NCBI GenBank assembly: GCA_034509425.1
Contig: JAVTVJ010000011.1
Span: 1,860,001 to 1,924,000 of the forward strand
Source: Eopsaltria australis
Taxonomy: Eukaryota > Chordata > Aves > Passeriformes > Petroicidae
Direction: 5' to 3'
DNA length: 64,000 nucleotides
Shown here: positions 23,938-36,700 of the stretch, piece after piece
Layout: each line of letters opens with the position of its first letter
Numbering within the stretch: the first letter of the stretch is position 1
Program-made: the position numbers and the translations under genes
The notes under the pieces: generated by a model
What the model saw: the letters and a program-made list of their open reading frames with translations, nothing else
The model's database searches: none
What the model was told of the DNA's origin: nothing

Positions 23938-26011
23938 GTGCAATGAAAATTTGATTTTCAGTAATTAAGGAAACAAGTGATGTGAAGGAGAATAAAATGT
24001 CAAAGTGCATGGAAGGCATTCAAATTACAGGGAGGTAAGCTAGAGTGGAAAGTTAGTGCAGATTAAATATTCTATGGTATAGGTATTTTTGTGGGTATAA
24101 GGACAGGGAAGGCTGGAGAAAAAAATTAGTTCTTCAAAACACGTAGCTCTAGGAGCATAGGATTAAGTCTATAAGATAGAGGAAAAGTAGATTAGCATTT
24201 TTGGGTCATTTGATTTCTTGTTATAACATTTGAACTTCATTTGTTAAAAAACGACAAATTCTGACTCTTGCAGCAGAGAATTATAGAAGTGCATTGAGTG
24301 AGAGCTGTGCTTTGAGAATAAATATGACCTCTTTCCCCATTTTCTGCATTAAATATTTCTGATGTCATGATTAGACAGATGTGAAATTTAGATTATTCAC
24401 TTAGAAGCTGTTCATTTTTATGGTTATTAAGCCTAAATGGTGTATGGAAAAAAAAACAGCTTTAGTACAACAGACAAATTTTTGAGCCAGCAAGGTCTTG
24501 CAGTTATGAGTAAAAGGAGACTAAAGAATTAAAACTGGAATTGAAAAATTAAATTTATTGCCCTCTTTTGGCTGAAGGAGCCTGAACTAAGAACGTGTAC
24601 ACTTTGGGAGAAAAATGTGTTTTCTCTTGCTACAGATCTGATCATGCCAAAGAGTGCAAACTATTTAGAGCTTCACTGAGAATGAGATAAATAATCAGCA
24701 TGTGATGGTTTCACTTCCAAAGGCTCTTTCAAAAGCTCCCAACAATACCACCCATTAATTTGCACTTTCTGTGGGAGTTATACTTCCAAGTACGGACTTT
24801 ACAAAAGTGAATTGATGTGAATATTTGAGAACCTTATCTTTGACCTGGTACTACTGATAAATCTGAGATTTATAAAGAAGCCAGGTATCTTTTCTCTGAA
24901 GTAAAATCCGACTCCCCCCTTTTAGCTTTCTACCTTTGTCCTTCTAAACAGACTTGATCTTCCCTGTTACCACAGAAGTGAAATAAGAAATTTATCCTTT
25001 GATCATCAGTTTCTTAAATGGAGCTTTTCTCCATTCTTACATAGCTAGAAATTAAAAAGAGAAGTGCCAAAATTATCATACTTGAAGAAAAGACAAATAA
25101 ATTACAGAGGACAAGATTGTATTAGTCCTGAAATATGCAGGTAATACTGATCATAAAGCTACAGAAAAACTTTCAGTGGGTCTTGAATACACAGGCAGGT
25201 GAGCAGATCACCTTTAATTTTTCCTTCCTGAACTTCAATGTTTTGCTAAATGGCATGTCTGAATTTGATGAATTTTCAAAGAAGTGTTCAGTTCATCCAT
25301 GACATCTGTTTCACTGCCCTGGTTTATCTTTCTCTGTAATAAATCCAGCTGGAGATGACACACAGGAAACAAAATCTTGTAATCTAAAAGTATTAAAACT
25401 ATCTCAGTGTTTTCTTAGCAATATTCTGTGTGTCAGCTTGTAATGACTGCAAGTGTTATTTTTCTCCAATAAATTAATTAATTAACTTTCCAATGCATGA
25501 GAATTTACTAAAAAATTTGATATCAAAATGTGGGATGGTTGGGAGGCATGATTTGAAATTCTTTTCTGCTAATTTCTTTGTCTTTTTCTAGCACAAAAGT
25601 TGACACAATTGCTGAAAAGAAGTAAAACAAGGAAACAAAAATTTCAGATCTATTGTGACAAACTAGAGTAGACTTAGGAAAGTTGTGAATTTTAGGTATT
25701 ATTTACAATTTATTGTCTGAGTTTGTTTTTTTACTTGTGGTTGTTTTGAATCAGAATTTTATGTAGCTTTTATAAAGATAATTTTAAAAGTCCTTCTGAT
25801 TTTTTTTTAATTTTTATTTTTATTTTGTTGCTGAATATGTACATGGGATGATTCTCATGTCATTGAGTGAATTCAAGTTATAATTACATGACAATATTTT
25901 AAAACATATCTCAGCAGAACTCGCTTACATTGAAATTTATGGCAGACTGGAAGTGGTTTATTTCCCTCTGCATTTGACCATGTACCAGTAACAAATGACC
26001 TGACTGAATTA

Positions 26012-26233
26012 ATGAATCACAATAATGTCAGCACTGTAATTTTATTTTTAATTGTGCAATCTGTGGTGAGTCGAGGACTGAATTCTGGAAATACATCTTG
26101 TTATGCGAGAAAAACTCCTCTGTCATATGGCCAGTGTTCACCTGGAGGGTGTACGTGCCAAAACCTGAAGGCACAACATTACAGTATATGCATTGCAATT
26201 AAAAAATACCACATGGAAGAGAAGAAGCAATAA
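26012..26233 (+). other. Small ORF with signal-peptide-like start
   Basis: A 73-codon frame begins MNHNNVSTVILFLIVQSVVS, a short polar N-terminus followed by a hydrophobic stretch that resembles a secretory signal. The rest carries five cysteines (in the contexts SCYA, GQCS, GGCTC and SICI) and a basic C-terminus ending EEKKQ. Small secreted cysteine-rich peptides have this general shape, but the spacing matches no defensin or other family I know. The start context is weak (T at -3) and no promoter, splice site or nearby polyadenylation signal supports transcription. Most likely this is a chance frame. Confidence 0.1.
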
Positions 26234-27889
26234 TGACATCAAGATACATTTACCTGTTCTTTATTTTGCTCTCTTAGAGATCACATTGCTTGAACTTAAA
26301 ATAATTGACATAAACATCTGTGCGTTATTCATAGCTGCTTTGCTCACTGTTTCATAATTTTAAGATTCCCCAAACGCTGGTGGGATCTTTTTGTCAGGCA
26401 GGAAGCTGTGGTCATCACTTCACTGAATATTCCACCCCGCTTCAAGTCAGTGAAGTCCTGCATATTTTTTCAGGAAGTGTGGGATGGAGACAGCATGATG
26501 AAGGATGAAATTGCAGAGTTCAAACATTGCAAAACTTTTCCTGAGACAGAGTCATCTTGATTCTTTCCCTTTTTTTCTTCCTTTTTTAAAAATAAGGTCA
26601 TTGTGGGTTTGCAAGCTGATGCTCAGTTTTAAAGGTAGCATAGCAATTTGCTTTAAGGTTATAACAAAATAAGATTTGCCCCAAAAGTTTTGTGGCTGTT
26701 TGATATCTTGGACTTAACCAATTAGTTAGTTACCCATCATTTTCATATAGAGGGAGCACCCATGTGCAATCTGGAAGCATTGATTTCGGGTTCTTTTAAC
26801 TGTTTTTATTAGTTTTTCAGTGTAAATTAGAAGAAAAAGAGTTCTGTTTTTAAAGGTAGTATATCTAATAACATACATACTTCAGGTATAAGACCTGAAT
26901 CTTTAAGTTAGGGTAAAGCAGAGAGGATATTTACATTAGAAACACTAAAGAACAAATAACTTATCTGTTGCTAGCACATTGCTTTCACTAAAACATTCTG
27001 TAAATACCTTCATTCATGTCTGGACCTGACACATGGTATATTATCTTTTGCTTAATTAGTGGCATTTTCAGTTTCTTCTCTACTTCTGAAGTGAAAATTC
27101 ATTTCTAAGTTTTATGAGATGTCAGACTTCCTCTAACAGTGTGAAAAAACAGCTCGGAGGCTCTAAGTAAAAGGTTTTGGGCCATGATTGACACAGTATA
27201 GTAGGTCATATACCCTCTTGACAAGCAGTAAATTTTGAGCTGCACTACAAAATACAGGTGTTTCTAAGGAAGATTCTGACTGGATAATTTGCAAGCATCA
27301 GCCTATATATCATGTGTAGCAGAATGTAATGGCTTGTGAAGAATCTTTCTCTGCTGGATGTGCCCAGGAAAGAGAAGATGCTGTGTGTGTGACAGTGAAT
27401 TATATCTAACCGCTGGAAATGGGGATTACAGATTACACTGATGAAAAGCACAACCATCACTCAGACAGACTTTGACAGGACCTTCCAATCAAAATTCCAT
27501 TTTCTGGCCCTGGTGGGTTAATTTGCAGGCACACACATATGCACAAAGTTTGAAATCCTATTGATGAACAAATCACATCTTCACAAACAAACCTGGTTAA
27601 AAAATCCTCTTGGAAATGACTGTTTTGTTAATGCAACCAGTGTACGAGATGATGGAAGTGCTTTTGCACAAAACACTTTGTATCACAGTGTCAGAATGCT
27701 TTCATTGACAATTATGACATTCCTTCCCCTTCCCCCCTATATTTTAATACAAAGGTATTTTGATACCATGAAGATGTATTTTTGTATTTTCCTGTCTATT
27801 CTGTAGTAGTTATGACAGATAGGCATTTTTTGCTGGTTCTAACTTTGAACTACCAGTGGTGCATGGAAACTACTTTTTGGTACCCTGCT

Positions 27890-28110
27890 TTTCTGTGACA
27901 TACATTTTCTGCCTTCTTTTGGCATAATTGCAGCTATTTGCATGAAAAGAGAGGGTGATGGAAGGGGTGGACTTAGAAATCCACCTAATCTACTTGCTTA
28001 CTCTTTGCATAAAGTCATAATCCCTGATGAAGTAATCAGCATTTCTGCAACAGCAAATCATTAAAGTTGCACAAAGGAAGTTGCACTTCAGGGATTCTTA
28101 TCTGAAAGGA
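27890..28110. promoter_or_regulatory. Possible conserved non-coding element (POU/SOX-like motifs)
   Basis: This stretch has a perfect octamer motif ATTTGCAT (27,936-27,943), the POU-factor site, plus CTTTGCATAAAG near 28,000, ACAAAGG near 28,070 and GTAATCAGCATTT between them. It is compositionally even, without simple repeats or frames. Developmental enhancers conserved among vertebrates often look like this. Inference from motif content only. Confidence 0.2.
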
Positions 28111-31100
28111 TTCCAAAAGCTGTTACCTGGTGGCTGACGCGAGTGGGACCTGGAGACAGCCAGCATGTCTCACTATCAGAACTGCTTTCCCTGAAGACAA
28201 CCAGTAAAATTGCCATTGTTTTCAATGAAGCAGAATGATACCCTCAATGAGAAAAAGGAAATGAATATTGAAGAAACAAAGATGCTTCTTTCATGCAAAT
28301 TACTTTACTAATAAATAAAAAAGGAGGAATTAGAACCAGGAAATATAGGAGATAAAGAGCAACTGTTGTCTGAATTAACGCCTTTCAAATTTTCCAATGA
28401 GGCATTTACTTAGCATTTAGTAGCAATGTTCATTATACTTTGATAATTATTTAGAGCTTTCTACCTCACAAACTGGTTGTAGTGAAAGACTGGATCATGG
28501 TTCACTAGTTAGGGATTCTTTTGCACCATTATGCAAAAACGAATAAAGAATAGTTTTTTCTAGGAAGAGGGCTGGGAATCTGTGAAATAAAGCAGCTCAA
28601 TTAGAGGAGACCTGGAGTTAATGGGAATGTATTCTGTAGGATATGTATATTTTAAATTAGTGTATTCTAAAAGAATAATCCAAATTTAATTAAAACTGGA
28701 AAAGCCAGCACCACAACCACACCTCCAAGGCAAAACTGTAAAATCTTTCCTTACTCTCTACCCACCACAGGATCAGCTAAAAGAAAACACAAGTAAATTG
28801 GATGATGTATATCAACTGAGTGTTGTAAAATTCAAGGCTTATGAACTGTTACCATGTAGTAATGTTAATGTTACTTGTCTTTCCTTCCATTTCTGTTATC
28901 ACAGTTTTTTTTTTTTAAGTTACTTGAATTTGTAACTTGAAGGAACACCTGAGATTGTAACTTCTAGGAAGACCAAGCTCTGTCTTCACTGAGCTAATTT
29001 TTTACATTATCCCCAAATTATGCATGTATCTAGTAAATATGTTGCACTGACAAGGTGAGGCAAACTCAAACAAATAATAAATACTAATGAAACTGTATCC
29101 TAAAAAATGATAAAGAAAAGATAGTGTATGTACAAAGTTCAGTGTTTAGTGCCTAGTGGGACATTTTTACTTAATGATACCTATTAAGACAAACTGATTT
29201 TTTTCTACATTTTTATAAGGATGTACTATTTGATACTAGAAGTCAAGCTGAAAGGAAGAAAAGATTTAATTGCATTATATTCTTTCAAAAATCAGAATAT
29301 GCAAAGAAATATTTCATTCCCTTTAGGTTTTTTTTTCCCTATCACTAATTTGTTCAGAGCACTTATTAGAGCCTACCTATTTTGTTTCAACTTGACCCAG
29401 TCAAAGCAGTTTGAAGACATTTACAATGATGAAGAGGGAGCTTCAATTAACCTTCTTGGCTGAGATATTTGATATGCATGAGTTACTATATAGCAGCTTA
29501 ATTATCTAATATTCTTTGTAAAAGATTTCTAATAAAGAATGGAATTGATTTATATATTATGAGAGAATAATAATTTATTTAATTCCTCATCAGATTTCTT
29601 TTGCCAAAATGTATGTAAATTAACCATCAAGCTAAGGGACAAAGACCAATAGTCAGGACCTGACAACTTTTGAACTCTGTGTTTTGATAACTTTGCTTTG
29701 AAGGAGAAGCAAAGCTGCTGATAACAAATAACCAAGTTCTCCAGAATTGCACTGCAGATCAGAACTCTTTAGGGCTGTAGACATACATTTTAGTTTTAAT
29801 TCTAGGGATCCATTGTCATAATTTGTACCACAATAGATAAAAAGAGATAAAAAAAAGGTTTTTTCAAAATTAATTTTTACAGGACTTAATTGATATTTCT
29901 TATACATATTTTTATTAATGTTATTTACCCCTATTATTTTTATGACATTTGATTTAATATATTCATTATGCTTAATAAGAATATAAATCTATATGTTTTC
30001 TCAAAGATTGTACACTTGTGAAAACTAACATAGGAGTAGGTTAGGGCTCAACCATGGGAAAAAATCATAGTGTTTCAGACTAAGTCCTGGTTTATCTCAG
30101 TCCTGATGCAATCTAGGGCCATTCTTAGCATGGAATAATGAAATTCCTGATGGCCCATGACAACTATAGTAGTGAAACAGTGTTTGTCTTTACTGGATCC
30201 ACTGTCCAGGCTTCTTAATGAGAACGATAGTTATCAGGTTGCAAAGGAGGAAACTGAGGGACCAAAGAATGAAATGATTTCTTCAAGGTAGAAAATGCAA
30301 CTGGTGACAAAGAATGGCATCAGAATTAGGGTTTGATTCCTTTGTTATCTGCATTACTTATATGGAATTTTTTGTTTGTTTGTTGGGTTGGTTTGGATTG
30401 TTGTTGGTTTTCTGAAAATTTACTTTTTTTTTAATTGTGGAAAAGACTCAAATCTAAGAACTGTGGTTTTAAAAAGAGCTAAAAAAATAAAATAAAAGAG
30501 CCAGAATACTAGTCAGCGGATGAGAAAATCTAAATAGCCAGGGTGAAATCCCTGATGACGTTGATGTGAAATTTGTTGCTGTCTTCTGGGAATCCCGAAT
30601 TTCGCTGTTAAGAGAAGTGGTAAGAATTAAATCCCCAAACATCAGGAAAGGGTGGTTCAAAGGCAACATTTAGAAAGGAGCTTGGGAAATGAGTAAGGAG
30701 CAAGAGGAAGTAGAAAATAATGAATTCAGAGCTGTAAGCAAGAGTAGGCTTGCGCAGATATCTAAAAGTGGGAAAAAATGAAACAAAACCGTTTCTCATC
30801 ACTGAGACAAGGTGAAGATTAATATTTTTTGCATGAAGGCTTGTGTTTTTTCACTCCTTTGAAACATAGTTCCCTCTCCAGTAATAAAGATAATAAGCAT
30901 AAATCCTTCACAAGAAAAACACAGATAAAGAGAGTTTGCTAAAATTGATCATAAATGACTTCTAATTTTCTAGAAAAATAGAACTTTTTTGTTTTGTTAT
31001 TTAGGCATTTTAGTTAATTGTTAAAGAGTTGTTTCAGCAAAATGCCCAGAATCTTATCTTTTTGTGCATTTCATATGTAAAATATCACCATTCCCTATAT

Positions 31101-33599
31101 AAAATATCAGCATTCCCTTCCTTTCAGGAGACAGTGTTCATTACAATTTGGCTTAGTTGCCTCCACCCTTCAGGTCCCAGCAATGAAAGTCTTAAGCACC
31201 CTTTATGATCAAAAAAGAGAATTTTACCTCCAGCAAGCAGGCTGTCTGGCCTGTAAATAGGTATGCAGGACAGGAAGGGTGACCAGAGGTGTGGTGGAGC
31301 TCCTGCCTAGCTGCTGGCAGGAGACTGTGCTCTTTTTGGTTGTAGACAGAAGTGATCTATTAGCAAAATGTCAGAGTTCTACTCAAATTATTTTTATAAA
31401 ATTCAAAAGCTTGAATATAGGAGACACAGAGCTTGTTTTGTTTAGTGTTTATATCAATTTCTTCTTTTCTTTTTTAATTTTTAATTTGCTCAAAAATGTA
31501 GACATCTAATTTCTGCTTCGGTTACATTTTAATGCTCAAGTGTTGTCTTGGATATCACCTGAAAATAAAATAGAGACTGCAGAGTATGCTTTTCTTTTGT
31601 ACATTGTAAAGTAAGGAGGAAATTACCTCCCTTTTATGAAAAATGAAGCTGTTAACGATAATCACTCTCAGTGTGGGACTGAAATGTTAGGCATGAACTA
31701 CAATTTCTTTGTTAGAATTCTTCAAATTGTATTCACTCTGTGAGGTTTTTTTTTTTCTAAAGCATTTCTTATGTGCCACAGAGCCTGTTTGTGTTACGAG
31801 TTAGTACAAAAATAATGGTCAAGTCCTAAATTTATTGGCTGGGGTTTGAATTTTCCTACAAAGTCTACAATGTATATTGGTAGAAAAGTCTGTCTTTCTG
31901 GAAACAAAATTATTGGTTAGTGAGTCAATGCTTCAGGAATAAATCTGGAAACTGTATAAGTCAGGAAGCTGACCTACACATCTACAGAGGAGGTTCAATC
32001 TGGCTCAGAGCAAAGAGCAGGAAGCACTCAGGATATTTACACTTCTGTAGTGAAGAGTTTGAATTTGCAAATAGAAATGCTAATGGTATAGGATGGGAAT
32101 CATAGTAAGTCAGTCCAGGAGTCTCATTCCTAAACTAGTCAATGAACACTAATTTTAAAGTAAGTGTCCACGTCATCCTAAACTATGAAGCTTGTCAGTG
32201 ATACCCACTGTGGTAATAAAATCATCCTAGCAATAGTAGGGTGGAGAAGCAGAAAGTTTAAAATGGAATAAAGACTTGGAATACTGAAAAAGTCATCCAT
32301 GACCAGCTGAAAAAAAAAAAAATTGAATTATTTACTAACATAATTTTGATTTTAATTTTTTTTCCTATAGAGACTGGTTCACTGAAAAAAAATCCCGATT
32401 TTTTTTTTTTTAAATGAGGCCTTTTTTCTACCAAGTGCTGGAAATAAAGCATAAGAAATAACGAAGATGAATCTCCAAACATTTTAAAAGGAAAAGTTTG
32501 ATGAAAACGGAAAAAAAACCCTTTGAAACTGCTTAGAAGAGGTTTTCTGTCATAGGAGCAGCTCTACTTTCAAGCACCATTGATATGTTCACTTTACTTG
32601 CTTCAATATAGACATAACCTGGGACTGTTTATCTTTGGGTGCAGACAACATACAACATCATTAACTAAACTGTTATGGAACAAAGTTACTGTATTTTTTC
32701 CTCTCCAAATTCCATTTTTTAGCAGCCATGAAAGAAAAAAAGCATTATTTGCATAAAGAGCCCTTTTCTCACTCTCCTCTGATGTCATAAAAGGGATGAT
32801 TTTTTTTCCTTATAAATAACACATTCACCAAATATCTATCAGTTTTTCCAGTAAACTTTAACAAAATGTGGTAAATTCATGGGAAAGAACTTGACCAGAC
32901 AGAATAGAAGGAAGAAAATATATCAACACACTGAAATATATTGGGTTTTGTGTGTTATTACAATCATCACGCAGGTGACTGAAATGGTGAGAAAATAGTT
33001 ATATTCTTTAACTGACAATTTTTCCTCCACCGACATTACACTGTGTCATGCTATGAAGTTTTACAATGCTGATACAGTTCCTGTAGGTTTGCTTAATGGT
33101 AAACATGCAAAAATCACTCAGCAACAGCTTAGAAAAAATATCAAAAGGTCTTTGTTTAGTGACAGAGTTAAGTTTCTCCTCTGACAACTTCAAGCAACAG
33201 GAATGCAGAAAAAGAACATTCTCAGTCAAAACACTGAGCAAAGTTTAGGCACATCCAGGTATGTTCAGAATACAAAGTTCATTTAGCAAGATAAATGGTG
33301 ACTTTGCAGCAGACACACAAGCTGACAGAGATAAACTAATATTTTGGAAATCAGAAAACATTTTTTTGTAGGTACTACAATACTTTGCATTTGTTGTCTA
33401 CTGCTGGCAGAAAGGGGAAAGAGGGCAAGGAGGAGTGGAACAGGAATGAAGAAAAGAGTTTATGCTGCCTTTGTATCTCTCTTGAAAGCCCTTGGGTTTT
33501 TTTCTAAGATTCTAAGGTCAGAGAAAGGATAAAAAAGAGGTGTGCATATAATGTGGTCATAAGTACCTGGTCATCTTCCAGTAATTAATTGGCTAGGCA
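28111..33599. other. Non-coding DNA
   Basis: AT-rich DNA without recognised genes or transposons. It holds T runs at 28,905-28,916 and 32,399-32,411, an A run at 32,310-32,322 and a degenerate TTTG/TTGG repeat at 30,366-30,407. Open frames are short and mostly hydrophobic or Lys-rich, as AT-rich DNA produces by chance. Confidence 0.6.
30366..30407 (+). repeat. Degenerate TTTG/TTGG low-complexity repeat
   Basis: GTTTGTTTGTTGGGTTGG, GGATTGTTGTTGG and related T/G units with no C for about 40 bases. Simple repeat decay product. Confidence 0.8.
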
Positions 33600-33790
33600 T
33601 CTCTAAAGCTGGCTTGCTTTATTCTCAGTTAAGTTGTTGAATCCCGTTTTGAACACGTGTACATCTTTGCGTTTCACACTAACCCTCAGCAAGAATAATT
33701 AATGAAATATCACATTAATCAAATGATCCATTGTATGTCATCTTAAAATCACTAAACAAGTGCATGCACATTTGTATCCCTCCACCTAAT
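33600..33790. promoter_or_regulatory. Possible conserved non-coding element (E-box, TAATTA)
   Basis: Contains ACACGTGT (E-box CACGTG), AATAATTAATGAAAT, CACATTAATCAAATGATCC and AAGTGCATGCACATTTG, all in under 200 bases without repeats or frames. Such clusters of homeodomain and bHLH sites are typical of enhancers, but conservation is untested here. Confidence 0.17.
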
Positions 33791-36700
33791 TTGTACTTGT
33801 TTGGATCCCAGTTCTAGTTGTAATGAGGATATGATTTCACTGGGTTGTGTGTTGAAATAAGTATTTCTTGTTCTTAAGCAAATAAAACAAGTGACAAAGG
33901 AGAAAATGTTATTTTCTTGTAAGAGAAGGGAAGATCAGAGAAACGAAGTAGCTCACAGAGGGGGCACAGCACAACAGGGCTCAGAACCCAGAAGAGTTTC
34001 ATGTCTCTTGGAGGAATCTTGCCTTTGAGATTTAGGCTTGTAAATGTTGGTTGATTATAGGAAGAAAAAAAAAAAGCTGCAGCATTAACAGTGTCTTTCA
34101 GAAACCTGTTTAATGCCCCAGACTACAATTTGCAACATTCAGACTCATCTCCTCTCATTTCCCTCACTCCTACCCCCCACACATGCTTTCTGTCATCACT
34201 TCTGCTCTCAGAATACGTGCAGCCTGACACATACTTTTGTGCAATAGCTCCCAATAATTTTCTTTCGTTTGTAGTTAAGATGGGAGCCTTGGAGTTAGGG
34301 ATTTAATAATTGACATGATTCAGTGGTGGTTTGGCATATGTATTTTTCCTTCTTTAGCGTCTAGTTAGCTGAAAAAACCTCATATATTCATCATCGTTTC
34401 TAAACAACCACAAGTCATGGATGTTCTGGCTGTATCCACCATTCCCAAAGTGCGAGGTTGTTTTCTTGGAAGGAGCAACAGTATTGGGGCAGTAAATGAG
34501 GAATATGACTGAATGTAGTCAAGTGAGAATTTTTCATTTTAATCCACTAAAATTAAATAAATTAAACACACATTGAAGGGTTTTTAGTAAGGTATTTTCT
34601 AGCATCAGCAAAGGCTGTGTATCTAACTGAAGTTCATAAGAAGTTATTTTTATATACTCTAACAAACCCCATTTTGAGGAGTGTATAAAACCCTACTTGA
34701 AAGTTTGATAATAAACTGAATATAAGTATGAAAACATATGGAAACACTATATATAATTTCTGTGTTTTGGTATACATAATCATATGGTATACAATTTTTC
34801 CAAAGTGTACTCAGCATATAGAGTGAATAACAGGTAATAGCTACTTCCTTTAACTGCTTCTGTCATTAAAGATTCAAATTATAATCCAAGATAAACTAAC
34901 TTCAGGAGGTCAAGTTTACTATGGGTTTTATTATCCCATGTAAAACAGAAGCCGAGTTGATCGTTTTCTTCAGGGTAAAAGTCCATTAATGATTGACACT
35001 AAAAACTTGTTAATTTCACAGTCCTGATCTAAACATTTAATCTTTCTCAGCAGCTGTAAAATGAGTGGTTTATTTTCCAGTGTGTGGTGGAGCCAAAAGT
35101 CCAGTCTAGATAAAAATGAGTTAATCAACTGAAAGGGAGAGATGAAACAAAATTGAGAGGAAGGAATGCAGACATGTATGTGATAGTGAATTGCAGTGTA
35201 GGTGTTAGTCCTGAGTGTGTTCATTGTGGTGCTGTTTCACTGCTTAGCTTAAGCACATGTAAGGCCTTTAGGTTCCTTGCCATTTGAGTCAGGAATGGGC
35301 TTTGTTCTATGTGCAGCAGCATCTAAAATAACTGGATGTTTGTGCATTTTCAGAGCTGATGGATGTTATTCATGTGATTACATTAATTTTTATTGTACAA
35401 TATATTTTATATACTTTAGAAAACACAGACCATGTTCGTTGTCTTCTGCTTGCAAGGGAAATTATCTAAAGGATTAGTATAGGGATTATTATCCCTTATT
35501 ATTATATATGAGATCTGCTATTCTGACTCATTGGCTGGTAAACTAATTACACTGATGTGATACTATTCCTATATAGATCATAATTTTAATTAGATGTAAG
35601 GGTGCATAGCACCCTTGCATATAGGAACCCTTTGGCATTTTAAATATAACTCCTTTAAACATTTTTGTTGCCTAATATCTTGGAAACACTTCTTTGAAAT
35701 TTTCTTTCGCATACCAAGAAGAGCTTACCTCTTTCGTTAATTTATTCCTAGTGATTGTTTTGCAGGAAACAATATTATAATCAAAGCCTTTGGGTATGAT
35801 CTTAGGTCTTGAAAGCATGACTGAATTACTGCACATGGGCTTTTTAAAAGAACACACTAAATCTGAGAGAGAATGGAAGTAGTTTAACTTCTGACTTTCT
35901 TCAACCCTGGGTTAACTCAAAATTACCTTATATTTGCTGTGGATAAAGAACACCCAAAGTTTGTTATGACAGCTGAGCTGAACTTCAGAAAGTTTTCTAA
36001 ACTGCAGCACTGTCTGAACCCTTACTGGTTTTAGCATTCTACAACTATAAAGCCAACCATTTGAAGATACGCTTAATTTGAACATTGGTAATAAAACTTC
36101 TCATGGGTTTTTATTTCTAGAATGTCTTATTGTCTAGAAGATTATAAACACAGAATTTGCCTGCCATGATTCCAATTAATAAAAGAATGTTGAAGCAGAT
36201 GAACACAACAAATAGAGAATGTATTTACCCATAAAGATTTGTCTCTTTCTTTTAACCATAATGTGAGGGTGTTTTTTGTTATCTTTTTTTGCTTCCTGAG
36301 AAAGTTGTGGGCTAGAGGGTGGGGTAAAAACATGCACCCTCTTGCATTCCTCCTTGCCCAAACTTGGATGTAACTCAAAGCTTGTGCTTCAAATTTGCCT
36401 GACTGTGAGTAGGGAATTCTGTCACTGTGGTAAGCACTAAAATACTGTGGGATATATTCTGATTTCATTCAAATTTGTTTTGAAATAACATTGTTCATTA
36501 GTCTTCACAAGAATGTATTCTAGTGACCTATATTCACCTTGTGTGAAGAAAAACACTACGTAAGTGAAGCTACTAATTTTACTACAAATAAACTTTAAAA
36601 ATCCAGCAATTTTATAATTTCTTTGAGTTTAATTTTAATTCTCTTCTTTTTCTTTTAATTTTTTATATTGTCTAGAAAATTGATCTGAGAAGTCACTCTA

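Larger units (their letters stand above)
22265..27889. other. Non-coding DNA
   Basis: More than 5 kb of AT-rich DNA without recognised transposons. It includes two homopolymers listed separately, a TTAA-type repeat at 25,473-25,486 and a small open frame at 26,012-26,233 (listed). Several parts (24,640-24,840 and 25,420-25,500) look motif-rich in the way conserved elements do, but I cannot test conservation. Confidence 0.55.
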
